From Hemibagrus wyckioides (Eukaryota; Chordata; Actinopteri; Siluriformes; Bagridae): DNA of 64,000 bases. The stretch is from positions 15,680,280 to 15,744,279 of the forward strand of contig NC_080710.1 in NCBI RefSeq assembly GCF_019097595.1. Direction: 5' to 3'. Under the pieces are notes generated by a model, which did no database searches, was not told the DNA's origin, and worked only from the letters and a program-made list of their open reading frames with translations. Positions 1 to 10,710 of this stretch are shown piece by piece; positions within the stretch are counted from its first letter, which is position 1, and each line of letters begins with the position of its first letter. A program made the translations under genes and the position numbers.

Positions 1-450
1 AAGTGGTCTCAGTGATTTTGCCGTGGCATGACAAGCTGATTTATTTCTGTAACTGCTGATCTCTCGGAAATGTTCACTCTCAACAGTCAGAATTGATTCA
101 AAATGGTGCAATAAAGAAAAAAAACCATCCAGGATGGCCAACAGCAGCAGAAAACCATTTAGAGTTCCACTTCTGTCAGCCAACAACAAAAATCTGAGGC
201 TTCAGTGGGCACAGGCTCAACAAACCTGGACAGTTGAAGACTGGAAAAATGTAGCCTGGTCTGATTAATCTTAATTTTTGCTGAGTTACAAAGATGATAG
301 AGTCTGAACTTGACACAAACAGCATGAATCCATGGACCAAACCTGCATGGTGTCTGGCTGATAGAGATGATATAGTGGTGTGGGGAACATTTTCTTGGCA
401 CACTTTAGGCTCGTTAATACCAATCAATTACCGCTTAAATCTCAGGTCAG
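1..450 (+). mobile_element. Tc1-like transposon fragment (transposase remnant)
   Basis: Reading the plus strand gives broken stretches resembling the middle of a Tc1-like transposase (a phrase like NSMNPWTKPAW near 320-355 and a GNIFLAH-like phrase near 383-403), interrupted by stops. The wording of the DNA matches a widespread fish Tc1 family whose ends read like 'cctaataaagtgg'. No terminal inverted repeat is seen inside the window, so the left end is outside or lost. It is not a functional gene. The family is assigned from memory of the repeat, not by search. Confidence 0.6.
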
Positions 451-930
451 GCCATTAGAGCCAGTGCTCCAACCTCTCTCTGGAACAGTTAATATTCCTC
501 ACATGCTTCAAACAGGACACTACCTAGAACCTGGACATTTTCTAGCCTCACCTACTCAACACACACTGCCTCCACCAGACATTTTTGGCATAGCAAATAT
601 TTGCACTATATATTGCACTTTTATTGCACACATCAACACATCTGCTCTTTATACACAATATTTACACTGTTCTACCACTGATCTGCATTTATATAAACAT
701 TTTCATACACTGCCTCATTTCACTAAATAGGCAAATAGGTAATAGCAGCCTTTCGTTGAATATCCCTTTGTGGATAAGATAAGGCATCCCTGACTTGAAC
801 GTTTCGTGGAATCAAATTGAAAAATCAAAAAAACAAAACAAAAGATAACAAAGAAAGAAAAAAACAAACAAGCAGTTACCCTGATCCAGAGTGATGGGCG
901 CATCAGGGTATAAAGAGAGGTGGATGAAGT
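451..930. other. Intergenic or intronic, repeat-like, no gene seen
   Basis: AT-rich sequence with several 'tgcac' and 'tttattgcac' phrases typical of decayed LINE or transposon 3' regions. If the neighbouring minus-strand coiled-coil gene keeps the structure of its paralogue, this stretch would fall in or beyond its last intron, but no match to the paralogue's last exon (6690-6756) was found here. The open frames in this stretch have no recognisable domain. Confidence 0.4.
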
Positions 931-1160
931 GATACACCCATCATGCCTAGTGCCTACCGTACAAGCCTGTGGGGGCAGTGTTAAAATATGGGGTTGCTAC
1001 AGTTGGTCTGTTCTAGGTTCAGCAACATTATATGCCCAAATGAGGTCAGATGACTTATAGAACATTCTGAAAGACCAAGTTTGTCCACCAATGGACATTT
1101 TTTCCCATGATGGCATGGGCATATTCCAGGATGACAATGTCAGGATTCATTGAGTTCAAA
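930..1160 (+). mobile_element. Tc1-like transposase fragment (catalytic-core piece)
   Basis: Plus-strand reading gives HPSCLVPTVQACGGSVKIWG followed by a phrase ending IFQDDNVRIH. This matches the region of Tc1-family transposases that runs from the GG(S/N)V-(M/I)-(L/I)-WG motif to the second catalytic aspartate (QxDNxxxH). A stop codon interrupts it after MRSDDL, so it is dead. A shorter copy of the same family is at about 4938-5005. Together with the fragment at 1-450, this debris occupies the place where the last exon of the neighbouring gene would be expected. Confidence 0.75.
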
Positions 1161-1487
1161 TTGTAAAAGAGTGATTCAAGGAGCATCATACATGGATTGG
1201 AGTCCAGACCTTAAAAAAATAGCGACTATGCAAGCCAATCAATCAACCAGCGTAACTAATAACAGATATAAAATTACTACAGATGAGTTTATCATGCAGC
1301 CTGTACTTTTAATTAGACTTATCAGGAGACATCTGAAATGTGCTTCAAGAAACAGACACCCTAAGCTACAAATAAGACAATGAATGTTAGTATAAAAGGA
1401 CATTTTTGGGCAACTGTACCATCCTGTTCCCTTAACCAAACAAACCATAAACAGAACCAGTAAAGCCACTCAAGAAAATATACTTAC

Positions 1488-2608
1488 ATCCCCTCTACAG
1501 AGTTCTTGGTGATGTAGTCGCACACTTTGCTGCGTTTCTCAAGTTCTTTCTTGAGGTTGCTTATCTGCTCGGTCAAACTAGACTTTGACTTCTGAAACTC
1601 CGCTGATGATGGAAGTCAATAAAGAGACAACAGAGTTCACCAAATAATCTATAATTCACTCAGCGGTAATCCCATAAAAACACTGCATTTTCCATTCACA
1701 CAATGTCATCTGACAATAAACCTTTGGGGTGCTTTAACCCAACATGGCCACAGGGAGTCAGTATTCAACTAGCCATAAAGTCTGGATTGTTACAGGTGTC
1801 AGGTTAATCCAGAATTATCAGTAATTAGAGTAATTTTTAATTTAGCTCTGTACTGATGTTGAGAAGTTTGACTAAACAGGTTTCATCTGTGAATAAATTT
1901 CTATGCTCTTTTTCTTTTCTGCACTTTCCCTGAATACCTAAGACTGGATTAAAAAGAAACTACTCTAGCAAAAATATGTCTAAATTAACTCAGTAAATAT
2001 TGTACTCACTGTCAGATTTGCTTCTCTCTGCTTCTAGAGAACCAATTTCATCCTTGATCTGACTCTGGAATGAAAAGTAAAACAGATTTTGGAAAATGAT
2101 AACATAAATCCATACTTCACATGTATGCCTTTCTCAGTATACGTGCCATACTCTGAGTGAAAAAAAAAACTCTTATCTTTTCTACCTGCAGTAAATATTT
2201 TTCCACTTGGAAATATCAAACTACTTGGCTCTCTAATGACTGCACATCAAGTATGTCATGAAACTTTTCTATATTTGGCTCCCACAACCCTTGACCAATC
2301 TCCTTCCTCACCAGATCACTGTTGCATGTCTTCAGCTCAGCTTTTTTCCCATCTGCAACCTCCTGAGATCCTTTAACGTCGGCTGAAAGTTCCTGGAGTT
2401 CTTTCTTGGTTTGCTCCAGCCGAATGGTGGCCTCAGCAATATTGGACTGGAACTCATTCAGCACGTCACTGGTCACTTTGTTCTTCACACTCTCAAAATG
2501 GTTGGTACTGATCAGTTGGATCACCAAGTTTTTCCTCGAGTGAATAATGCCCAATAGGCCCAGGGTGAATGCCACCAACAAGCCCACCACCACTGCAAAA
2601 GACCTCAT
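1488..2608 (-). CDS. Coiled-coil membrane-anchored protein, copy 1 (3' end not found)
   Basis: Coding exons read on the minus strand: 2608-2312 (297 nt, phase 0), 2064-2010 (55 nt), 1602-1488 (115 nt, ending in phase 2 at a GTAAGT donor). A fourth exon, present in the paralogue at 6690-9239, was not found and is outside the window or lost to the transposon debris at 1-1160. If the last donor were not used, an in-frame TAA follows at once. The start at 2608 (MRSFAVVVGLL) agrees with its paralogues. Residues about 4-22 form one hydrophobic segment without a cleavage-like site, so I predict a type II membrane anchor. The next ~135 residues are charged, heptad-like and rich in K, E, L and Q, as in a coiled coil. 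Cys95 and the Cys of SKVC are conserved in the other copies. The family is not recognised and function is unknown. Confidence 0.72.
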
Positions 2609-2975
2609 AATGAACTTCACGAAGAAAAAGAGAGGCGATTGAATACACTTCTGTAATCGGTGTGGTGCCACCGGCTGTACAACTAAACCTCTCCTAAAAA
2701 CAGGAACTGCAGCACTCAGGCTCCTTGGGTTTCTTCTGTTTAAGAAAGATGAGTTAAGAAATCAAAGGTGTGGCTTTAATACACTGTGCGTCAGTGGGCA
2801 TGTTTCTATTAAATGAATGAATAAACTAATGATCGAAATCCTATTCGTATGAGAGGCGCAGACGCGTAAAAGTCACACGAGCGAGACGCAGAAGAGGAAA
2901 GATCCGCACCATTCGCAGACTCCGCCTTTTTTTTTATTTGCGCAGGTATACAGACCGTCTATTTCCTAAAGGGGA
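2609..2975 (-). promoter_or_regulatory. Presumed promoter/5' UTR of coiled-coil copy 1
   Basis: This block is clearly similar to the block upstream of copy 2 at about 9240-9600. Both contain the phrase cgcagacgcgtaaaag (2855-2870 and 9480-9495), then 'cagactccgcctt', then 'tctatttcc'. Conservation of noncoding sequence between the duplicates while the flanks diverge suggests a shared promoter, but a recent common origin of the duplicates would look similar. CpG content is above that of the surroundings. No clear TATA box; a 'ctttaat' phrase near 2773 is weak. Confidence 0.45.
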
Positions 2976-3179
2976 TAATCTACTACAACACAGTGTCCTG
3001 TACAAATAGTCCACAGTCATTAATCCTGGATTATTATCAGAAAATATAATTTGGCGAATGATAATTGATCATTAAATAAATTGTATTATTTGTTTAAAAT
3101 GAGTCACATTCCACACCCATATCTATGTAACTCGATTAACAGGTCTGAGGTCCTGCAGTGTTGCTGTATATCAGTTTCA

Positions 3180-4200
3180 CATTCACATTTTATTTGTCAC
3201 ATACATACACATACACAGTACGATATGCTTTTTTACGACTGCCAGTTGACAATAGTGTAAAAGATATAAGAGTAAGGTACAAACAAAAAATAATATTATA
3301 AAATAAAATAGAACATACACGGATCAGGCATAACATTATGACCACCCGCCTCATTTTGTGTTGGTGCTCCTCCTTTTGCTGCCAAAACAGCCCTGACCAA
3401 TCAAGATTAGATCCCTGAAGGTGTGCTGTGGTATCCGGCACCAAGATGTTAGCAGGAGGTCCTTTAAGTCCTGTAGGGTGCGAGGTGGGGCCTCCATGGA
3501 CCAGACTTGTTTGTCCAGCACATCCCACAGATGCTCGATTGGATTGAAATCTGGGGAATTTAGAGGCAAAGTCATACTTGTGCTCGTCAAACCATTCGTG
3601 AAACAATTTTGCTTTGTGGCACGGAGCATTATCCTGCTGAAAGAGGCCACAGCCATCAGGGAATACCGTTTCCATGAAAGGTAAAAAGAATTGTCTGTAA
3701 CAATGCTTAGGTAGGTGGTACATGTCAAAGTAACATCCACATGGATGGAAGGACCCAAGGATTCCCAGCAGAACACTGCCCAAAGCATGACACTGCCTCA
3801 GCCGGCTTGCCTTCTTCACATAGTGCATCCTGGTGCCATGTGTTCCCCTAGTAAGCAACACACACACACCCGGCCATCCATGAGATGTAAAAGAAAACGT
3901 GATTCATCAGAACTGGCCACTTTCTTCCATTGCTCCATGCTCCAGTTCTGATGCTTATGTGTCCATTGTTAGTGCTTTCAGCGGTGCACAGGGGCCAGCA
4001 TGTTCAAAATGTTCACTTGCTGCCTAATATATCCCACCCACTAACAGGTACAATAAGAGAATAAATAGATATAATAAATAGAAAGTATAGAATCTGAATA
4101 CAGTGATTACAATGATTAGATCTGTATGTGGTACAGTGTGGTATGAATGGAATGATGAATATGAATATAGAACACTGTATACTGGAAAAGTGCAACACAC
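3180..4200 (-). mobile_element. Tc1-like element nested in another repeat
   Basis: The phrase gatcaggcataacattatga at 3322-3341 is one end of a known fish Tc1 family, and 'cctaatatatcccacccact' (4023-4042) is its usual sub-terminal sequence at the other end, so the element spans about 3315-4050 in minus orientation. On the minus strand it carries the second catalytic motif FQQDNAPCHKAK and the third motif SPDFNPIEHLWDV, but in two different frames, so at least one frameshift has killed it. The N-terminal DNA-binding domain is missing. Flanks at 3180-3315 (tttatttgtcacatacatac) and 4050-4200 look like the halves of an older repeat that it entered. The corresponding place in the duplicated segment (after about 9770) has no such insertion. 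Confidence 0.75.
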
Positions 4201-4937
4201 TCTTTCCTACAGCATTAGGCTGACTTCAGATATATTGGAACGTCAGGTTAATTGGTCAATCATCATTTGTTTTCTGGTCTGACAAGTCAACGTTTGTGGC
4301 ACCAAGCCCTTGCAGTGAAACAGCCTGATAAAAGTAACATGTAACATGGGCACTGCATTCATATCATTTTAGATTGATGTTGATGATCTTTATTATGTTT
4401 AAATCATGTGTTATGCTGCTACAGTAAGAAATGCATTAAAAAAAACCTTTTAGTTGCGCTGCTTTACTGTGATTTTCTTTCTGAAGCTGATAGTCCTGAA
4501 TTTTTTTTTTAGATTTTCAGTATTTCTGTTACTGAATTTTGTTGATGTCATGAATATGTATGCTAAAATTAAATAACATGTTAAAAGTGTGCCTTTATCA
4601 GTAAAATATGTACAATGTCATTTAAATGGATTCGACAAAAGGGTAACCCATGTTAATTCTACTATTTACTTTTTTTCCTTCGCATGTTAAGCAGTGTCTT
4701 AAGGATTTTAGAAATGTATCATTTGCTGTATTAATAGCAAAAGGTGTTAAAAGACAATTCAAAAATAGTCCCAACAAATCTGAATTCACCCAGTGAAGTA
4801 TTATATACTATAAGTATTTTTTTTTTAACTCTCTACACGTGATTATAACAAATCAGGATCATGGGGACATAAACCTTTTTAAGCAAAATATTCTATGGTT
4901 TTGTTTTGAGTCAAAACATTTGAAGTTGTTTTCTTCA

Positions 4938-5005
4938 AGGTTCAGCAATGTTATATGCCCAAAAAATGAGGTCAGCTGATTACCTGAACATACTGAAAGA
5001 CCATC
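4938..5005 (+). mobile_element. Short Tc1-like remnant
   Basis: The phrases ttcagcaatgttatatgccc and 'aatgaggtcagctgatta' repeat part of the Tc1-like fragment at 1018-1055 with a few differences, followed by 'catactgaaagacc' as at 1063-1076. It is too short to code for anything. Confidence 0.6.
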
Positions 5006-5289
5006 AATGGAGTGAAAAAGTAAACTTTATATTTATTTTAATTTAAGCAACCACTGAGTAAATGCATGAGAGGTTTATTGAGACTAAAGGCCTGTTCTTT
5101 CAAAACAGGCTTTGTTTTCAATGCAAATAACACATGGTTTGCCTACGTATTTTAAGTAACAATAGCTTTGTTCCACTTGCATTTCTTGTTATGTAGTCTA
5201 CCTCAGCTTTTTCTTGTGGTATTTTCATGGCCTATTCATTCAAGCAAAATTTAAAATAGCAAGAAACTGTCCATTAGTGCCTGCTTTTT

Positions 5290-5720
5290 ATTATTTGTCT
5301 TCGGCACTGCTCTGTCACTGTTGTCACACCTAAGGATCTGGTTGGACAGGTAAACCCAAATCCCAGTTGGAGGGTGGAGTGAGGGAGTGAAATGCTGTCA
5401 GAGGTGGCCACTGACAGTAATGCTCTACTAAGAACACAGTAAGTCTGCACTGTGGAATATACAGATAATGGAGAAACCAAGAGGCGGAGCAAGAGAGAGT
5501 GGGTAAAGAGCACCCAGTGAACTGCAGTGAATCTTCTCACCTCCAGCTCAGTTTCTCTAACACTCATATTCATTACGAAGACTGTCTGGCATTGGTTTTC
5601 TTGGTGGTGTGTGCATTAGTGGTTATAGCCTTTCAGGCTATAGAATGAGAAAACTAATTATTTTTTATTTAAGAGTGAACACTATTTTTTTTAAATTAAG
5701 AGTTCAGACAAAGAAAAATG
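5290..5720 (+). pseudogene. Decayed copy of the plus-strand coiled-coil gene (promoter plus exon 1)
   Basis: From about 5290 to 5720 the sequence follows 10455-10850, the promoter and first exon of the intact plus-strand gene. Shared phrases include ggatctggttggacaggtaa-like, ggagggtggagtgagggagt and tcagaggtggccactg. The start codon has become ACG (5575-5577), there is a net frame change just after it, and about 20 nt encoding the segment after the membrane anchor are missing before 'gaatgagaaaact' (5643-5655). Similarity then fades into AT-rich sequence. No later exons were found. This is the plus-strand partner of copy 1 in the left duplicated segment. Confidence 0.75.
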
Positions 5721-5734
5721 AAATCAAAGATGCT

Positions 5735-6640
5735 GAAATCAGTACTGAACTATATTACCCATCAGCCCCAGCATATCACATGACTATGTCACATGCCCTT
5801 TTGATTACTGACAGCTTCATGTTACTCCTCATTTATATTCTGGTTTCTGTGTGTTTCTTTGCCAAGCTTTTGTGTTTGTATGTCACCAAATGTACCATAG
5901 TATCATCTGCACTTTATGCAGTAAGAATTTGCACTTGCGTCCATCATCACCTCCTACAGGTGACAGAAAGCATGACCTAAAACATGCTGCAGATTTAGAA
6001 GCATATTATGACAGACATAATGCTTTCTTAAAGATATTAATGAGAACTTATGAGTTTATAAATCATCAGATGTATCCTAAAAAATGTATACTGAGAATTA
6101 AAATGGTTGTTCTAGTAACTGAGAAAGTGTTAGTTGTGTGTGAAGTATTGAATCATGAAAATCAGCCTAAACCAGTTCAGTGCCAATTCTGTTGGAGCAA
6201 CCACATAGTACACATGTAATGTAGATAATAGTGGCCACTTCCAGATTCAAACATGAACTTTGAAATTTCTTTAATCCTCATTCAGGACCTCAGAGATAAT
6301 TGTTAAAGGTGAGTATTAATTTTCTTACCGTAACATACAACTTATTATAAAAGTTGTACAAACATAAAAATATACAATCTGAAATGACAAAAAAAAAGCT
6401 TGCATCTCAGACACATACCCTCAACAAAACAACAAAAAAAAGCAGACGACATATCAATACATTTAATGATTAACCAAGAAAATAAAAAGAAATCTATACA
6501 ACTTGTACTTGTGTATGCAAATATTGTAGGTCTGCCTGTGTATGTGTACATGTTTTTTATTTGATATAAATAATGAAGCCTTGAAGTTTTCACTGTTTTG
6601 CTAAATTATTTTGTTCATATTTATCTTATCTGCCCTTAAA
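5735..6640. other. Unique or repeat-derived spacer, no supported gene
   Basis: It starts with a phrase common in fish repeats (tatattacccatcagcccc near 5751-5770, then a 'gcacttgcgtcc' phrase near 5931). An open frame runs to 6219 on the plus strand but begins inside this repeat and has no recognisable domain. From 6220 to 6640 the sequence is AT-rich; near 6556-6561 it carries the reverse complement of AATAAA, which fits as the polyadenylation signal of the minus-strand gene ending at 6690. Confidence 0.4.
6556..6561 (-). terminator. Polyadenylation signal for coiled-coil copy 2
   Basis: TTTATT on the plus strand is AATAAA on the minus strand, about 130 nt beyond the stop codon at 6690-6692. 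The position is right for a short 3' UTR. Confidence 0.5.
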
Positions 6641-6689
6641 GCTTCCAACTCTTGACATGTATCTTTGGCGCTCCTGCCTTTGTCTCTTA

Positions 6690-9239
6690 TTAGGCTGCTT
6701 TAGGAGCTTCAGGATTTGTCTCCACTTGTATAACAGGAACAATACCACAGAGTTTCCTGTTAGCAAAACATAAACAAAAAATTAGAATTTAAACATTTTT
6801 TTCCAGGCAAGTTTATTTTACACATTCCTGAAGCTGTTAGAAAACACTTATAGACTTTAAGCATGGATGCACAGCACCTAAGAGATGAAATGCTCAGTGC
6901 TGCCTGTAGATGGAAGTGTAGCAATGGAAGTAATACAGGAAAATGAAGTTACAAAAAAGAACATATGGTACTCCTGGCTTATCTACTGAACCTTTGACAG
7001 CCATTTGACATCTACTTGGTTTAGTCCAGTATGTAATAAAATGAAACTATATTGCAGACTATAAGAGTGCAAATAAATGGCAGATGTAAACTTGATGGAG
7101 CCAAATGGAAAACTCAGTCCCTCAGGCCAATTAAGACATTTGCATTTACACCTGTTAGTTCTTCAGGTGGTTATTTGCATTGTGCAAAGTAAGCCAAAAA
7201 TATAGAGACTATGCAAGCCAATCACTCAAACACCTTAACTAATAGCAAGTATATAATCACCATAGATAATCGTATCGTGCTGCCTGGACTTTTAATTAGA
7301 ATTATAAGAAGACAGCTGGAATGTGTGTTAAGAAACAGTAATCAGAAATAGTGAAAATGTTACTAAATTACTTATAGTATGAGAAGAAATGTAATTCTTT
7401 GGAATTCACTGTTCAATGTTGATTCCATAATACCTTGATTATGTATAGATTTAGATTACATATAAATTGTATTTAATGCAATGATCAGAAAAGCCTAAGC
7501 TCCAGATAAGACAATGAATGTACCAAATGGGTTTTATGAGCAACTCTACCATCCTATTCCCTTAACCAAACAAACCACAAACAGAACCGGTAAATCTCAA
7601 CAATAGCACAGATCCTACCTCAAGATACCTTCCTACCTCAAACTCTGAGTTTTGCACTGGTCACTAATGTACAATTAATGTACAGTTAGTGTTCCCATCT
7701 GCACTGACTGTGGTATTGGTAACTGAATTGTTTGCACTGGTTCACTTTTTATAGAATATTATATTGCACTATTACATGGTTAATATTTTTCTATATTTTT
7801 TCTACACATTTAATCTTGCTTAAAATTCATATAGAATCATATTTTTATTGTTGTGCACCAATATACCAAGGCAAATTCCTTGTATGTGTAAAAAACCACA
7901 GTACTTGTCAATAAAGCTGATTCTGATTCTGATCCACTTTTCAAACACAGAATTAAAAAAAATAAAAAAGCCACTCAAGCATATACTCACATCCCCTCTA
8001 CAGAGCGCTTGTTGATGTAGTCACACACTTTGCTGCGTTTCTCAAGTTCTGTCTTGAGGTTATTTTTCTGCTCCGTCATACTGGCTGTCTTCTCCTGAAA
8101 CTCAGCTGATGATGGAAGTCAATGAAGAGACAACGGTTTAAAATATTTCACCAAATAATCTATAATTCACTCAGCAGTAACCCCATAAAAAACAATGATG
8201 TAATGGATCATATCTGACACTGAAACTTTGAGATGCCTTAACCCAACATGGCCACACAGATTCAGTGTAAAACTATTCATCATTACTTTGATCATTATGA
8301 GTACCAGGTTAATCCAGGATGGATTTAGCTTCAGTTTGGAGAAGTTTGACTAAACTGGTTTCAAGTGTAAATGCATTTCTATGGTTTCTTTTTCATAACT
8401 TTGTTGAAGACTGGATTAAAAGAAAACTTTCCGTCTAAATTAACTTTGAGGAAATTTGATACTCACTCTCACTTTTCTTTCTGTCTGCTTCCAAAGAACC
8501 AATTTGAGTCTTGATCTGATTCTGGAATAAAAAGTAAAACAGAGTTTTGGAAAATGCTGACATACATCCACATGACATATATACACAAGTATGTCTCTGC
8601 CTATCCCAGTATACTCGCCACACCCTCAAAAAAAATAATAAAATAAAATAAACCTGTATATGCACTTCTCTAGGTAAAAAACACATAGATAACTAAATAT
8701 ACAGAAGCTGTGTGCCTAAGAGTACCACTTCAATGACAATGTATTAAAACATTTTACTTTTCTTTTGAATAGAAACCCCCAGCCCATTCAGTATGAGATG
8801 AAACTCTAGCGTTGCTGTAGATGGACCAGGCTGAGGCAGTAACTCATAGCTACAATAAAATGAAGTATAATAAAGTTTTGCCTGCTAGTTTTGCTGGTAC
8901 TATATGTGACTCCCCCAAACCCTGATCCATCTCCTTTCTCACCAGATCATTATTGCATGTGTTCAGCTCTGTTTTTGCTCCATCTGCAGCCTCCTGAGCT
9001 GTTTTGACTTTGTTTGTAAGCTCCTGGATGCTTTTCTGGACTAGCTCCAGCCTAGTGTTGGCATCAGCAATATTGTTCTTGGACTCCTTCAGCACGTCAT
9101 TGGTCACTTTGTTCTTTACATTCTCGAAATAGTTGGTCTTGTTCAGTTGGATCTCCAAGGTCCTCCTCGAGTGAATGACGCCCAAAATGCCCAGGGTGAG
9201 AGACACCATCAAGCCCAGCAGCACTATCAGGTACTTCAT
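6690..9239 (-). CDS. Coiled-coil membrane-anchored protein, copy 2 (complete)
   Basis: Coding exons on the minus strand: 9239-8943 (297 nt), 8521-8467 (55 nt), 8105-7991 (115 nt), 6756-6690 (67 nt with TAA). All borders are GT/AG and the phases (0, 1, 2) close exactly, giving 177 residues. The start MKYLIVLLGLMVSLTLGILG is hydrophobic to about residue 22, without an obvious signal-cleavage site, so I predict a type II membrane anchor. Residues about 25-155 are charged and heptad-like (coiled coil); the tail is short and ends PEAPKAA. Cysteines lie at 95, 145 and 159, matching those of the plus-strand paralogue (95, 146, 160). The exon-1 donor GTGAGA lies inside an open frame, so a single-exon reading would run on misleadingly. 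The protein is very similar to copy 1. No named family recognised. Confidence 0.82.
7636..7940 (+). repeat. LINE-type 3' tail
   Basis: Non-coding sequence with 'ttgcactggttcact' and 'attgttgtgcacc' phrases, ending caataaagctgattctgatt followed by 'ctgatcc'. The polyadenylation-like AATAAAGC followed by short direct repeats of TGATTC is the usual 3' end of several fish LINE or LINE-mobilised elements. It lies in the last intron of copy 2 and is absent from the corresponding place in copy 1 (about 1445-1465), so it was inserted after the segmental duplication or lost from the other copy. Confidence 0.55.
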
Positions 9240-9600
9240 GATGAACTTCAAGAAGAAAACTGCAAGAAGAAAAAAAAAAAAATCCGTCTGCAACAGTCGG
9301 TGCAACCGGCTGTACAACCTCACCGACAGGAACAGGAACTGCTGCACCTCAGTTTAGCTTCTGCTCTTTAAGATTGCTTTAAACTGGAAAGGAAAGGTGT
9401 GGTTTAAAACCCGGATTCTTGTGAGTCTTTGTTAAACACCTCAGTAAATTAATACTCAAAAACCCATTTGCATCCGAGCCGCAGACGCGTAAAAGCCACA
9501 CAAGAGTGTGAAGCAGGACAGATAAACACCGCACCTGCTGCAGACTCCGCCTTTCGCTTACGCACGTAAAGACTGGGTCTATTTCCTTCTACACCTGTCT
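9240..9600 (-). promoter_or_regulatory. Presumed promoter/5' UTR of coiled-coil copy 2
   Basis: Conserved with the block upstream of copy 1 (2609-2975), sharing cgcagacgcgtaaaag, 'cagactccgcctt' and 'tctatttcc'. A 'tttaaaacc' phrase near 9402-9410 could serve as a TATA-like element on the minus strand. The intervening sequence up to the plus-strand gene (about 9600-10440) is AT-rich and partly similar to 4360-5100. Confidence 0.45.
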
Positions 9601-10454
9601 ATATCCATTAACTACACCACAGAAACTGTCCTATTCAAAAAGTCGACAAATCATTAAGCTACCATCATTATAATAAAATAAAACGTTTGTTTCTAGCAGA
9701 AAACAGAAACCTGTGGAATATAAAAAACTCCTGATTAACAGGCTTGAGCTCCTGCTTTTCTGGTCTATTATTCTGACATTAGGTAACTTGGGACAGTTTA
9801 TGAAATGATATTATATTTATTTATTTTATTTACCTACATAAGATGCACTACTTCTACTAGCCCAATATGCATATGCACAATATGAATTTAATTAAAAAAA
9901 ATTATTTACGGCATTCATATCAATTTCATGTTGATGTTAAATGCTGCTACAGCAAGAAATAAATTAGAAACAGTTACTTATCTCTCATGGTGTTGCTTTA
10001 CTGATTTTTTTTTTATTAAAAAAACACTATTTATCAATTTTAAAAATGTAGGTATTTGTTTTTTTGATGACAAAGGGCATTAATAAACTATTAAAAAAAT
10101 CTGAATAGTGTAATCCATTATTTATAAGCATTGATTTTAACAGTCTACACAAGTGCTTATAACAAATCAGGGCATATTTAAAACATCATCTTAGGAAGGC
10201 TCTCCAGCATTGGATAAACCAACCCTAATTTTATTTCCATTTAAGCAACCAAGTAGGTGGATGTGTGAGTTTAATTGAGGAAAATCCAGGAAAATTTTTC
10301 AAAAACAGGAAAGGTTTTTATTGCAGATCACACACACAGAGTTTGCCTTCTCATTTTTATCAGTAACATTGACAGCAGCTTTGTTCCACTTGCACTAGAA
10401 GCTAGGAAGTCTACCTCAGGTTAACCTCTCGTATGTTTATGGCGTTTTTCAGCA

Positions 10455-10710
10455 CTGTGCAGTCATTATTATTACACCTAAGTATCTGGTTGGACAGGTA
10501 AACCCGGATCCCTGATGGAGGGTGGAGTGAGGGAGTGAAATGCCGTCAGAGGTGGCCACTGTCAGTACTGCTCTACTGAGAACACAGTAAGGCTACAGTG
10601 TGGAATCTCCAGATAAAGGAGAAACGGAGAGACAGAGGGAAAAGAACATCCAGTGAGCTGTGGTGAATTTCCTGATCTCCAACTCATTTTCTCTACCTCT
10701 CACATTCGAG
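10455..10710 (+). promoter_or_regulatory. Presumed promoter/5' UTR of the plus-strand coiled-coil gene
   Basis: Well conserved with 5290-5574, upstream of the decayed copy, although that copy's exon has decayed more. Shared phrases: tctggttggacaggtaaac, ggagggtggagtgagggagt and 'ctctactgagaacacagtaag' with one change. The region is rich in purines just before the start codon. No strict TATA box seen; 'agataaagga' (10612-10621) is weak. Confidence 0.45.

Noticed and set aside
5851..6219. 122-codon plus-strand open frame with scattered cysteines and histidines
   Set aside because: It begins inside a repeat-like stretch, has no ordered zinc-finger spacing, no splice context and no family resemblance.
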